Shown piece after piece: positions 11,927-24,900 of a stretch of 64,000 nt of DNA; position 1 is the first letter of the stretch; each line of letters opens with the position of its first letter. The stretch lies in contig OY783195.1 of assembly GCA_963678675.1 (NCBI GenBank), forward strand, positions 26,585,385-26,649,384, in the 5' to 3' direction. The DNA is from Xiphydria camelus (lineage: Eukaryota; Arthropoda; Insecta; Hymenoptera; Xiphydriidae). The position numbers and the translations under genes are program-made. A model generated the notes under the pieces. The model had not been told where the DNA came from. It saw only the letters and a program-made list of their open reading frames with translations, and ran no database searches.

Positions 11927-12227
11927 TAGTCGGACTGCAAAAGCAGCCTCCTGCAACTATGCGTTTCGCATGGCCAAACCGTTGTCGCCAACTGCGTGGT
12001 GGCGCAGTGTCGCTGGTCCGGCAGGCCCGGCTGAAAGCGGGCGAATTAGATGTGAATGAAGGGGCTTGAGTGCAATGAAGCATTATTCCATTTTGTAATA
12101 AATATGTAGGGATAAGGAATTTTATGAAGTAATAGAAATAGTCCAGTAAATGTTCGAACGAATTTTATATGAGCCAGCGCAGCCAACAGCCAGCAGCCAG
12201 CAGCAGCCAACACAGGGCCAGCGATAG
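11927..12227. other. Intergenic, partial repeat ends
   Basis: Begins with a second, related end (tagtcggactgcaaaagc) directly abutting the MITE, which suggests an older truncated relative. A short cagcagccag-rich direct repeat lies at 12181-12215. Confidence 0.5.
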
Positions 12228-12808
12228 GGCGCCACGTAGCGGATTAGTACGACTGGCGACAAAGCGTAGTCACAGATATATATCTTTGACCACGCTTTGA
12301 TGCCAAGGCCCCCTTTCTCGAGAACGTATACGTTCTCTTGCGAGTGATTAGAGAAAGGGGCCCCAGTCGTACTACAGTGGTCCCTCTATAACTCGCGCGT
12401 TTCGGGGCTGTAAATTCGCAGAATTATGAATTAGAGAAGCTTCGCTTCAGCCCCCACTCACCTCAATGGAGGCGTGGCAAAAGAAAGAGAAAGCGTGGTT
12501 TTTAGACAGAAAACACACGATAAGTTGCGCGCGGCTCTGGTAAAATTGGGACCGTGTGTGCAGCTGCTTGGAGGGGATACGGCGAACGATCGTGCGCAAC
12601 TAGTGGTGAAGCTTGAACTTAGGTAGCACGTCTCTCCATACATACCGGCTTCTCCTCTCTATATTTTCATGCGCACCTCTGTGCGCACTTCATGCTATGG
12701 CAGCAGTTATGGCGTCACGGGAGGAGTGGGGGCAATCGCTTCCCCTCTCGCGCAAGTTATGGAGGGCGCGAGTAATAGAGGGACTACTGTAATCCGCTAC
12801 GTGGCGCC
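12228..12808. mobile_element. Fold-back element split by a younger MITE
   Basis: The left arm 12228-12256 (ggcgccacgtagcgg...) is matched by a right arm in two pieces, 12363-12374 and 12792-12808. Removing 12375-12791 (the MITE plus one TA) restores a perfect 29-base inverted repeat. The inner part holds two more hairpins: caaagcgt..acgctttg (12260-12299) and a ggccccctttctc / gagaaaggggcc pair (about 12308-12362), with the 18-base palindrome gagaacgtatacgttctc between. Confidence 0.9.
12375..12789. mobile_element. Pogo-like MITE inserted at TA
   Basis: The left end cagtggtccctctataac and the inverse right end cagtagtccctctattac form a TIR of about 23 bases with two differences. TA flanks both sides (12373-12374, 12790-12791). 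The ends resemble pogo/Tigger-type elements (CAGTRGTCCCTC). There is no transposase ORF. Confidence 0.85.
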
Positions 12809-13329
12809 TGAAGTGTGGCTTCACGGTGGACACATCCAGATGGACACCTCAGTGCATGCACTCGAATGCACCGCGTGAAAGTAATGTGCAGTCACGGTGG
12901 CGCCACTTTGCTATGGGGTAGGTAAGCTTCCGAGGGAAAGTGATCGTCGGCTGGCAATACGAACGCATTCACCTCCAAGTCTGCCTTACCAACCGAGCAG
13001 TATTGGATTTACAAAAAAGAAAAAATATTAAATGAAGAGAGCAAATTTAAATGAGTATACTTCCTTTAATAAAATTGCAGTTTAAAAGAGGTACATAATT
13101 CACTGTTAATTTTGCCACTTCAAGATATCAACAGATTCTACTCGTCTTACTAGCTCACTTTTCAATATTTTTTCTTGTTATTTTCGTCTGGATGACAATC
13201 ATTTGGCCGAGATATCCTAATCGTTACCACCCCTGAAATATTCATTTCTCATTCAATCGAATATAGAGTGTCCCTTTCTTTAGTAAGCTCTTACCAGGTG
13301 CGACAGTGCTACACCGTTTTTCGTAATAT

Positions 13330-14480
13330 CGCATCCCCCTTTCGAGTGGAAACACTAAACCCTCCTCTCAGTCAAAGAAGTAGTACCTTCCTTTTATATG
13401 AATATCCGGAATCCAATTTTTGATGGAAGATGTTGTAACTCTCTTATCGATCGTGCGTCTACCTCAAGTAAATTTCTACCATTCAACAGTTGTAATTAAA
13501 AGCAAAAGACACAATCTGATTTCGCATGCAATACCGCAGTCTCCTTATAAACGATTACAATGAATTTTCTCCAAAACGGAGACAGTGCATTCCCGTTCAA
13601 GTAGAAATCCCGCTTAAAGCGAAGACAGTACATCCTCCTCTCGAGGGTGCATATATTCGGCTATTTACTAAAACGAAGTTAATGCATTCTCTCGACAAAC
13701 GGAAACACCGAAACCTTCTGTAAAGTGGAGACAGTGCCTAATTTTCTCAAGTGGAAAAACTGGATCTCTCTAAACGGAAGGCAGTATATCCTCCTCTCAA
13801 GCGGAAACACTGGATCCTCTCTCAATAGCGAAGACGAGAGGGTCTGTATTCACATCCCACTTTATTGCTAACAGTGCCCTTACAGTTCTCATTTGTATCG
13901 CTGTTGAGGTCTGACTCACCCCGTGTACAAACGAAAAATAGAACAGCACTTTTAACGCTAAAAGCGCGATGTGAATACGGATCAAGGTGTTTTTCTGTCG
14001 GATGGAAATACTAGATGGACATATTCCCTCCTCTCAAGTGGACATATTAGATTCTCCTCTAAAATGGAGGTAGCGCGACATCATCTCAAGTGGAAACACT
14101 GGATCCGCCTCTAAAATGAAGATAGCTGATTATTTTCTCAATTGGACATACTGGACCTTCCTTAAAAATGAAGACAGTGCTCATCTCAAGCGAAAACACT
14201 GCATCTTTCGCTAACGCGAGGGTAATGTGTTTTCCTATCACATAAAAGTACTATTATAGATCCTCCCGTAGAACGAAGATCACATTTCCCTGTCATGTGG
14301 AAATCCACCCTCTCTTAAAACGCAGGCAGTGAATTCTCCCATCATTCTATCACTTGGAATGCTGGATCCCCCGGAAAAGCGAAGACAATGAATTCTCCTA
14401 TCACGTGAAAACACTGGATCCTTTCCTAAAGAGAAAAGACGGTGTATCTCTTCCTCTCCATCGCGAAGATACCGAATATC
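13330..14480. repeat. Degenerate tandem repeat array (~60 bp unit)
   Basis: A loosely conserved motif recurs many times: ctcaagtggaaacactggat, then ctcctctaaaa and gaagacagtg. Clear units occur near 13693, 13747, 13795, 14030, 14090, 14150, 14185 and 14400. Divergence is high, so it is an old minisatellite. Its coding potential is nil, with stops in all frames. Confidence 0.8.
13846..13978. mobile_element. 133-bp inverted-repeat element inside the tandem array
   Basis: The ends are a perfect 11-base inverted repeat: gtattcacatc at 13846 and gatgtgaatac ending at 13978. The interior interrupts the tandem array motif. No clear target duplication was seen. Confidence 0.5.
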
Positions 14481-15012
14481 CCTGAAGACCTATAGAAGAC
14501 CTATAGGAGCAACACGCTCCTTTGTGTCTCATGTATATATTAATAAAGAATGAAGTAACGAACAGAGAGTTTTGGCGATAGACTTCTTTCGTCACTAGGT
14601 ACCATCTCGATTCTTGCACCCTTTCGAGAGAGAGAAGAGAACTTGAGGTTGTTGCTATATATTACGACGAATAATTCATTATAATATTATTGTATATCTA
14701 CATACATTTAATTTTTAGTTTTAGTATTATAATACATGAGTACCTTAATGAGTTAAGTTAACGCTGGATATTTTTATGGTGTAGTTTCGGGTGTTATGAT
14801 GAGTAATATATTTACATTTATGACTTGTCGTTTGGCTTTAATTGAGTAATCGTTATGCGATGCAATAAATTGTTACCACAAATCCCCACTCAATAATGAT
14901 TATCCTTATTGTCCTTCCTATGGCTATTATGTAAATAATGGCTGCAGACTTACAGAGAGACCACGATTGCTAAATATCGAATAAAAATGTATTAAAACGA
15001 ATTGAACCGTGT
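14481..15012. other. AT-rich intergenic DNA
   Basis: No ORF, RNA gene or bounded repeat was recognised. Confidence 0.5.
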
Positions 15013-15340
15013 AGAGATCGTGTTTTTACGGATTGGTATTGACCGTTATAGCCTTGGTGACAGTATTCGACAGCCATAATTTTCACAATCCGCCGCTTCC
15101 CAACATGTATTCGTTGCACAGTTGGGTAGGGCTATCGAGCGTCATCTTATTCTGCTTACAGGTAAGTGCAACGACACGTGCACATCGAGCGAGTCCCGAG
15201 TTATCGCTGAAAAAGCGCACTTCTCAAGATCTAACGTCTTTCGTGCCTTTCAGTGGATCGCAGGCTTTGCATCTTTTCTTTTTCCTGGAATACAATAGCA
15301 TTTGCGCGCGGCATATATGCCGGTGCACGTGTACTCGTGG
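15013..15340 (+). pseudogene. Cytochrome b561 relic: two exons with in-frame stop
   Basis: The first segment reads [24 protein letters not shown], then [19 protein letters not shown], and ends at a good donor (15161|GTAAGT). A 92-base intron (15162-15253) ends cctttcag. The second segment reads [14 protein letters not shown], a stop (TAG at 15296-15298), then [14 protein letters not shown]. These are the conserved core of the cytochrome b561 family (transmembrane ascorbate-dependent electron carriers; LYSLHSW and HVY motifs around haem-binding helices). Helices before and after were not found nearby. Because the intron is kept, this is a decayed or partial genomic copy, not a processed one. 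A sequencing error at one base cannot be excluded. Confidence 0.8.
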
Positions 15341-15921
15341 GTGATACGAGTTTCTTATCGGACGTGTAGAAGTGGTGCGTTGGCGCCTGCGCCTGCGCCT
15401 GCAAGTATGCAGCCGCACTCATGCCAGTCACCGTTCGCGCGATATCCGTTGCGCACGTGGAAGTCTATTCGACGGGGTGCCGCGTTTTATGTACAAGAGA
15501 AAATCAATTTCCCCCGTTCACTGCGCATCTTGTGGTGTAATGCGCGTTTTTTCCTTGAAGGGAAATGATTGCAGTAGTTAATCATTCGGTGATTTAATTA
15601 TGTAGCTGTGGCCGACCAGTATGTGATAGCGTTTCCCTGAATCTCCACTTAAAGCCGCGATATTAAAGGGGAAACCACGAGATAGGGATATCAATTAAAG
15701 AAGTGGGAACATGCCGTTCGAGTCCTGTAAAAATTACACACGTCCTTGCCTCCTTCCTTGAAAAGGAATTAATACCGTGCACTGGCTGCAATTTCATTGC
15801 ACCTGAAAACGCGTGAGAGGGAAAGAGAGAGGGAGAGAGTGACGTAGAGCGCGCATCGCCTGTGTATGTACATACTGTAGCCCCTGTTATCGATTCGCGT
15901 TGCGCGGCTGTTCGTCCTGTC
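15341..15921. other. Upstream region of ARFGEF3
   Basis: Lies between the cytochrome b561 relic and the ARFGEF3 start codon, so it presumably holds the promoter and 5' UTR. It includes a short gcctgc repeat (15384-15401) and a GA-rich stretch (15818-15840). No promoter element was assigned. Confidence 0.5.
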
Positions 15922-18900
15922 ATGGAGGACCTCCTACTGCAGATAGTCAGGGAAGCTTTCAACGCTAAATTACCGAACATACGAAAATCTGCGCAAGATG
16001 CGCACGGTGAGTACGATTTTTTCTAAACCGCCGTAAAGAGGAACATCGCACGTTCGATACCGATTGTCTATCGCCGGGGATTGCAGATTTTCTGGACAAG
16101 CAGCATGGTCTGCTGCGGGATCCCCCCCACGAATTGCGGGCAAAGTGCCTGCACACTTTCCAATTGGCGCTGGAAACGAAAAGGAGTAAATTCGTAGCGT
16201 TTGGACTCGCTGGTTTGCACGTAAGTATGAATTTAGCTCTGGCAAAGGATGTGCAGATATCATTAAATTAATTAACGCATGTGTGGGCTGCTTTATAACG
16301 TTTCAAAAAATGTACTTTTAGTTTTGTATCAACACTGCGTAAGGAAATATTAGCTGCTCAGGTTCTTCATAAAACATAACTGAAGTGGTGTTACTCCAAT
16401 TGACTTCGTCCACTATTATCTCGTCACTGGTGCATTTTTGAGAAATTCGATGTGACACTTTTTTGAAGATCATACTTCGATCTACAAAAAAGGATTATAC
16501 CACCATAAGCCAAAAGTTTATTGGTAACGAGATAATCGGAGCGGTATACCGCTCTGTGCCACGCATCACTGACTCCGCCTCGCTCTTGAATTCGTCTCGC
16601 TCGACTTGAAACAAAATTTTCTCCTCAGAAAATGTTGCGAGATGACAGGTTTCAATCGCCCTACGAGCCGGAGGACGATTCGCTTTGGCTTCCAGCGCAG
16701 ATGTTACACGCAATGGGATCCATGCTGTCTCAATCGGACGACACGCAAACGGACATGCTCAAAGTGGGTACAGTTATTTCTGAATGCCATACGCGTCAGC
16801 AATAACGTCCCTTTATCGCGACCTCTGTTATTACACACACTTTATAAACGCGTGCAATTGAAGAGTATCGCCGCGCAGGACGCGTGCTACATACTTGCTA
16901 ATGCCATACGTCGCGCAGGTCCTTTTGCGGTTTCCTCTGTCATTAAACGCGTCTTGCGAATGTGGCGTGTAATTTAAAGGTATTGCTGCAAGTCGCGTGC
17001 TCCTCCTACTGGACGATGAACGGCCGTCTGATCATCGCGGTATTGACCACGTGCAGCGAGGCCTTCGAGAACGGGAACCAGGCCGTGAGGACCGCGGCGC
17101 AGGCTGCTACCAGCCAAACGCTGCGGTCCTTCTGCTTGTTTCTGGGTAGGCAGAATTTTTGGAAGATGCTGCGAATCAAATATAAATTTGCTCGAGGAGA
17201 TATCTCATAATTTTTTCGTATATCTCAGACGAGGAGTGCCAAGAGATGGACGAGAATGCTAAGAAGGACAGAAATCTACGCGAGAGAGGAGTGTCCTGCT
17301 TCAACGAGGCGATACCGATCCTCCAGTATATCTGCAGCAAGTTGGGGGAGGTTCAAGCGTAGGTTTCTCATTCATCTTCATTGACAATGCCGAGTTTCCT
17401 CGATATTCTTTAGCGCTCTGTGAACCGCATCTCATCAAATCATGTACCTGAAGTTTCGAATGTTCATTCGAACGAAAAATTTAGACTTTAAGAGATCATG
17501 ACCAATGTTGAGTTTATTGATTACTAAATCTATGGAGACATTTGTGCGAATTGGACGACTATCGGAAATAAAGTAGTCGATAAACACAACAGAGTCCATG
17601 GTCTTTTAAAGTCGAAATTTTTCGTTCAAGTAAACTTTCGGAACTCCAGGCACATGTCAAATCTCCGTTTTTTTTTTCCAGCAACGGTCGAAACGGAAGC
17701 ACAGTGGTATTTCTGCTGGAATGTCTGCACACGCTCATATCGTCCCTCCCGCACAAGATTCACACGAACGCGCACTTCACGACGTTCCTCTGGCAGAAAT
17801 TCTGTCCCGCGCTGATAGCGTTCCTCGGTACGCCGCGGGTGGACAAGACTTTTACGTCGAGGGAGGGAAAGGAGGCGGAAGTGGGCAGAGGATCCGGATA
17901 CTTGGCCGCGTCGCTCAGTTTCGACAGTCATCAAGCTAAGACCGTATACAGGTGGGTCTATCGACGTTGAATCCAAGCTATGCTCAGCCTAGAAGCGCTT
18001 CATGAAGAGCGATCGACACCCGCTGACGCCTAAAGTTCTATCGAGTATTTCGGCTCTCGTCTGTAGCATCGGTACGGAGCTGGTTCGTCTAGTCGGTTGC
18101 GTGGGATCCCTCCGACCAGTTCTGGAGTCGGTCTTTCATCGGATGCTGCTGTATCCTCCGCCGCAGCAACGTCTCGAGCCCCTCAAAGCCCTGAGGGAGC
18201 TCCTGCGGAGTCCTAGTAGGATGGTCGACTTCGCGGGACCGCTGTTGGTCGAGGACGAGAAGGGTAGTCAGCTGCAGAGTGATATGGCTCTTATGCGACT
18301 GTGAGTCGATTTTGTGATCGTTACTTGCGGGATCGGCGAGAATAGATCTTCTCAGGGGTATGGAATAGCTGATACTTTATAAGTATATAACGCGAACCTT
18401 AGCATACGTCTATGTATGAATGGTTGCATAATTAAAGGGGCAAGTGAATGAGAAGGTTTTTGATTCGCCATTCGTGTTTATTTTGTTGGGCTGTAGTAAA
18501 GCTATTGTCCCTTCGATCGTGCAACCGTTAATACGTAGACGTATGCTAAGGTTCACTTTGTATATTAAGTATCAACGTATCGTTTCTGCATTGCAATTGC
18601 CCCTGAAGAGCAGGCAACCTATTCTATCAAGATGATTGAAGGGGCAGGTGAATAAGGCTAAACTTATTCGGCAGGAAGAAAACTTGAATCACTATTATCT
18701 CATTATTCATCAACTTTTGGCCTACATCGATACAAGACTTTATTGGAGATGAAACTGCAATCTTTAATAAAGTATTATACACATATAAGCCAAACGATCA
18801 TAGATAATGAGATAAGAGCGATTAAAGTTTCCTTCCTGGCGAGTAAATTTAAACTCATATGGTATGTACGTTTTCGGTTCGTCATTCGTTTTTATTTTGT

Positions 18901-21900
18901 TGAGCTGCTGTAAAGGTATTGCCCCATTGCTCATGCAACCGTTAATACACAGACGTATACTAAGGTTCACTTACTTTGTATATTGAATATCGACGTATCG
19001 TTGCTGCATTGCAACTGCCCCTGAAGAGCGGGCAACCCATCTTACCACGATGAATGAGCACGTTTTTAGTTCACCCTTCATTTTTGTTTCGTTGAGCTGT
19101 TGTAAAAGGCTAAGATTCTCTTCATATATTAAATATCGACATACCTACTCGTATCGTTGCTGCATCGCAATAATTGTCTCTGAAGAGCAGGCAACTCATC
19201 GTACCACGATGTACTGCCGGCGTCACGAATTCTGTAATTCTGTCGCTGGTGACTTTTTAAAATGTCACGTTTAAATATATCAGCCAATGAACGATTAATT
19301 ATCATACTCTCGTTAACTACGGCAGCGCTTGCCCTGGTTAATAAAAGCATGAGAATTGATTGATCATTGGTTAGTATGTTTAGAAATAAGATTTCAAAGA
19401 GACAACAGCGACAGAATCCGTGACACCGGGAGTAATCTTCCCGAGAACTGATAGAAAATATACACGACTCTCCCCCAGGGCGATGGACTCGATAGAGGAG
19501 TCCATCACAGCTGGTCCCGCAGTCCTGCACGCCAGTGTCTCCTGCGTGGTGGCCATGCTCTCGGCCCTACAGGAACTCTGCGAGGGCAAAGCCATCAACC
19601 ACAATTACACGTGCGCTTTGAACCTCATGTATACGGATTTCGATTCCTGCGACTACAGAGGTCCGTTGACCTATCAAAGCATGGCGCGTTTACCGCGAAC
19701 TTATAGGTAGGCGTTCTTCGTAACTGAAGAAGATGAAGAATTAGCGAAATTTTAGCTGGAAGTTGGCTGAGAATTGAAAAAAAAAAAAATCGTGTATCTT
19801 CCGCAGGGAACAGCTCGAGTTGATGAAGAAGGGAAACGGCTCGGAGTCAGACTCTTCGGGTCACGGGCCGTCCGAGAATGGCGACTCGACGGACACGGAG
19901 GGTCCGCAGAACGAGTCGGACGCGAACGAGGAGTGCAACAGCCTCGACGAGAACGATTACGCCCTGGAGAACGAGAAAGAGAGACTAAGACTGGAAAAGT
20001 TACCGAAGTGTCTGCACGTTGGAAGGCAGGTGGCCGAGGAGTGCAACGTGGACGTGGAACGTCACAACGCTCGTGCCTTCGTCAAGATACTCAGAGCCGA
20101 CTTGATTCCCATGGTGCTGTACCTGAGGAGCAACATAGAGGTGGACGAGGCTCTGCAAAATTTCGCTTCGGAGTACTGTCAAGGTGCTGTACAATTTTCA
20201 TCGGGCTTTTTTTTTTTAAAGTCGATTATCCGATCCATAAAAATGCTCGAACGAAGTCACTCTGCAGGTGTCTTCACGGCGCAGCAGAAGCTGCAGAACG
20301 AGGGCAACACCAGCGACGATACCTGCGCGCTGATAACGATAATGAACGCCGATGGCATTTACTTAGCGACGTACGCCGCCTTGTTGCTGAACTTGAAGCT
20401 GATCAAGATCCATTATTACGACGACGAGAGTCGTCAGGTACCCATCAGCGAGGTACGGCTTCATCTTCTCTTTTACTTCTTCGAAAAATAATTCCGTTCT
20501 ACCTAGAATCGTTTCATTTTCAGGAGCAATTCGTCGAAGAGGTTCACGGATCCGGCGTGTTGGTCTACCTCTCTGCCACGTGGCTCTCGGAGTTGTACCA
20601 GCAGGTGTTGGCTTGCAACTTACTGGAGAAGTGCGGCTACAATCCGTGTAGTACCGAGAACAGCGCCCTGGTGAACGTGCTGACAGGTGGGTGATGTCGT
20701 ACGAGAGACAAGGTTGAGGTGGAAGCTATTGAATTGTCCACAAATCTGCGAGCGAGACTCTTGAGAGTCATCGAAGGTTTCTCGACAGACGTGGACGGCC
20801 TGGACAGCAGTCTGAGAGGCGGTCAATTGTTGTCGGACTATCGGCGGCTGGAGAGAGCTCAGCTGTCGAGGAACGAGCCTTCTCCCGAGGCTGATGCCGG
20901 GGCTCTACTGTCGAGAAGAGTCTTGACCTGCTGCTGGACGAGTATGATGACCGTTTTGGCCGCTGGATTGAATCCTTCGAAGGAGGAGAACGACAAGAGT
21001 ATCCTGCAGAGGGAAGGGGGTAGGAGGGGCATCAAGGACACAGTGGTGCTCGCTCTGGAAGGGTTGCACAGGGCTGCGACGCTCAGCAATTCCGTCGGTA
21101 AGTGCATCGTTGAGCTTGATCAAGTCGTTTCTGTGCACTCGAGCATCGTTTCATCTCCGAATTCTCGATCGCAGGTCTTCAGAGTCGATGCGGTTCCATC
21201 TTCGCCCTCCTGGCCAAGGCATCGTGCACCGAGCAGTCCGTCTCGAAGCTGCGACGAACCAAGGACGTGCTCAGGTTGAAATTACAGAACAAGGCCGCTA
21301 ACATACACACTTCGCACGCGCTGAGCATGGATGTGTTGCTGGGAAGAGGACTGGAGCTGGGAAGTCACGGCAGCGATTGCTGGCCTCACGTTTTCACGTA
21401 CGCAAGAATATGAACAGCTGCGAAGTAACTCTTCTCCAAAGTGAAGGATCGTTTGAAAGGATCGGAACTGATCTCGCTGCAGGTGCTGCCTCTACGTGAG
21501 TAAGTTGGAGCACGACTTCTTCGGGAAGAACCAGAATCCGGCTTTGCCGAAGATGCAGTTGAAGAGGGAGAGGAGGGAGAAGAAGGAGAGCAACACGGAC
21601 AATAAGACCACGCAGGAGAGGCTGCGGCTGAGCTACAATTTTGTCGACGAAGAGGAGACTTGGTGGGATTTCGTGTTCTCTTCGTACATGGAAAAAAAGG
21701 ATTAGGATGGAAAAATCATGGGAAAACCCGTGAATTTTTACAGTCATCCCAATAACAGGACTCCTAAGGTAAAACACAGAGGTTTTTAATAGACCACAGC
21801 TTACTTTCTACAGTTCATAATAATAAAAACATTAGTTTATATGGCAAAATTTACCGATCTCCTGGTAATATGTGTCGGGCGCTTACAGATTTATACTGTT

Positions 21901-24900
21901 ATAAACTTTAAAAGCTGTGTCTATTAAAAAATTCAATGTTTCACCTCGAGAATCCCTGTTATCGGGATTCACTGTAAAAATTACCAATCCTTTTTTTCCA
22001 TGTAAGTCGATGATCAACGTCGCTTCGTTTCTGAAACCCCGAATCCTTCATCTTCCCCAGTGTCGACGTCTACAGTTTCCTGTCGTCGCCGTACACCCAG
22101 AATCCAACCTCCGACACCATTCCGGACACCATTCGAGAGTCCAACGCCGACAACCAGACGAACGGCATCCTCCCCACCGATTACGCGGCGAAGATCGTCT
22201 GCGTTCTGTCCCAACAGGTCGACCGGCTCTTCGAGGACGCGGCGCTCAAGCTGAACCTCCGGGCGCTCTGCTCCTTCCTCGCTGCGCTCTGCAAGGCGAG
22301 CAGGGCTCAGCTGTTCAAGAGCAGCGACGGCTCCGGCGAGAATCGGCGGTTCTGGTGGCGACGCAACAAGCCGCGGGAGGATGACATGAACGTGCTGCTG
22401 TTGGCGCGACTGGGGGAAGTGATGCTGCGCTGCGTCAAGAGCGGGAGGCCGTTGATCCACGTGATGAGGGTATATCGTATGAGGCTAAACTTACTCGCCA
22501 GGAAAACTTCGATCGCTATTATCTCGTTGTCTATGAGTTTTTAGCTGATATTTGTATAATACTTTTTTGAAGATTAGGTTTTGATCTACATAAAGCCTTA
22601 TATCGATTTAGGTCAAAAGTTCATAGATAATGAGATAATAGCGATCGAAGTTTCTTTCCTATCGAGTAAGTTGAAAATACACTACGGCGAATTCGCGTAA
22701 TTGCCTCGTCATCCGCGAATTCAGGTCTGGAGCATCCTGGGGCCCCACTTCATGGAAGCGGCCTGTCACAAGGATCGTCGGATATCGAAAAAGGCCGTCC
22801 AGTGTATCCACGATTCGGTGGCGGCGCTGCTGAACGAGCAGATCGAGCTGCCGCACTTCCACTTCAACGAGGCCCTCTTCAAGCCTTTCGAGAACCTGCT
22901 CTGCCTCGAGCTCTGCGACGGGGACGTCCAGGATCAGGTATGCTCGTCGAAGACAGCGACATCCTGCGTACCGTCGTCAGTTCGACGAGCAAACGCGATC
23001 GAAAAATTCGTCACTCTTCCAGATCGTCAGCTGCATCTGCGAGTTCGTCGAGACCAATCGAACGGAGATACGCTCCGGTTGGCGTCCGCTATTCGGCGCA
23101 TTGCGGGTGGCCTCCGTCGGCACATCGGATTCCGTCGAGTCGGCGCCGCTCCTCGAAGTCTTCCGGGTCTTCCTCTCGACCGACAACACGCTGGTCTTCG
23201 CCAACGCCGCGCTCGATTGCATCCTCTGCCTCCTGCGGCACGTGAGAGGTCCCGGTGACGGCGACACGAGCGAGCTCGACGCCTCGTCCACGTCCGCCGG
23301 CCGCGAAGCGTACGCCGAAGAGGCCGCCGAAGCCAACAGCGACGGCCGCTCCCAGGAGCGATCCGACAAAGTTCTCGCGGACTCGAGGAAGGCGCGAATC
23401 TGCGCGGAGAGTCTCAAGTACCTCCTGAGCTGCAGCGACATCCTCTCCTCGATGTATCGCATGCCGGCCTGCCCCATCTTCCACTCGGCGCAGAGGATCC
23501 AAGTCTCCAGCATCCCGCAGTACGTCGACCCCGTCATATCGAACCTGGAGCTGACCCGGTTCGACCGTAGCGCCGAGTCGATGCAGGAGACGATCCCCGA
23601 GATATCCTACAAGATCCTCTCGACCGCCGACGGCGCTTGCACGACCACCCTGCAGAGCATGGACAAGCCCAGCGGCATCCTGCGAGTCTGGTACGTGCTG
23701 ATAGAAGGCCTGGCCAGCGCTACGATGATCTGTCCGCGCCGCTACCAGCCGCACACCCTGGAAACCCTCTTCCACCTGCTGCGCGACACCCTCAACGTCC
23801 CCGGGCCGGCCTTCGGCCTCTACTGCGTGAACCACCTGCTCCTGCCGATGGTCCAGAACTGGCTGAGGAAGACGTCCAAGATCTTCCGCGGCTGGGACAA
23901 CTTCGCGCCGAACTTCAAGCAGTGCTGCGGCCTCACCACGGACCTCGTGGTGGAGTATCTCGCGCACCTGCAGGGTGAGTGGTGCCCCCCCTCCCAAGTC
24001 GTTCGCGTGCGGTCGCGACGACCTGCCGCCGCGTCGTCACCCGCGTCCGCTCGACTGATTCACCGGTCTCCCGACAGGACCCGAAGTCACCAGGAACGAA
24101 GCTCTCCTGCCGGCCACCACGCTAATGCTGAAGCAGCTCCTGCTGGTGATGGCCGAGTGCGTCGTTCAGCCCACCGAGAGCATAGCGAGGCTCGGCTGCG
24201 CCTGCATCAGGTCGGCACTTTTTTCCTCCGCCGTGTTGCGTGCGACGTTGGCTCGTCGTCGGAACGTTCGAGGATCGATCGGAACGAAATCGCGAAACTC
24301 GCGCGGCGGAGCTTTCACGGGCGCTCGGCGTGCGTGTAAGATAATAACGAGGCTTGACAGCTTGTCGGATGGCATGAGGTAGCCGCTGACATTCAACACC
24401 CCGGAGTTGTGCCAACGCCGCGCGCGTATCCGCGCCGCGCATTCCCCGTATCGATACGCGGGGCACACATCCACCGGTAATCCAATCCGCGGGAGAGACG
24501 CGGTGGTATCGATGTACGAGGTGCGCTCGCGCGCGTATACGCACACGTACTCCGCGCTGCCGTTAAAAACCCGGGGCAGGTTTGCCGGCAAAAAGTGACT
24601 AACGCGCCGCGGCACGACGGACGGGCGTGTTGGGTATCTGGAGTTTGCTGAGTGGAAGGAGGGCATCGGATGAGATGCGTGTGTGATATCGAGGGTGCCG
24701 CGTTGGAGAGTGGGCGCGGGCTGATTGATTAGAGTCGCGTTTCGTCTGTGGGATCTGCCGATCGGGTCTTGGCTTTCGTATGCTCGCCCTATTCGCGCAT
24801 TCACTTCAATTGTGGGAATATTCGATTCTTCGATTGGGATTGAATTGGGATAGACACCTCGGTTGAAGAGCGAGTTCAAAATCGATTATCTCGAAATCGA

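Noticed and set aside
13330..14480. CRISPR-like array
   Set aside because: Repeats are diverged, unequal in spacing and have no unique spacers; the context is an animal genome.
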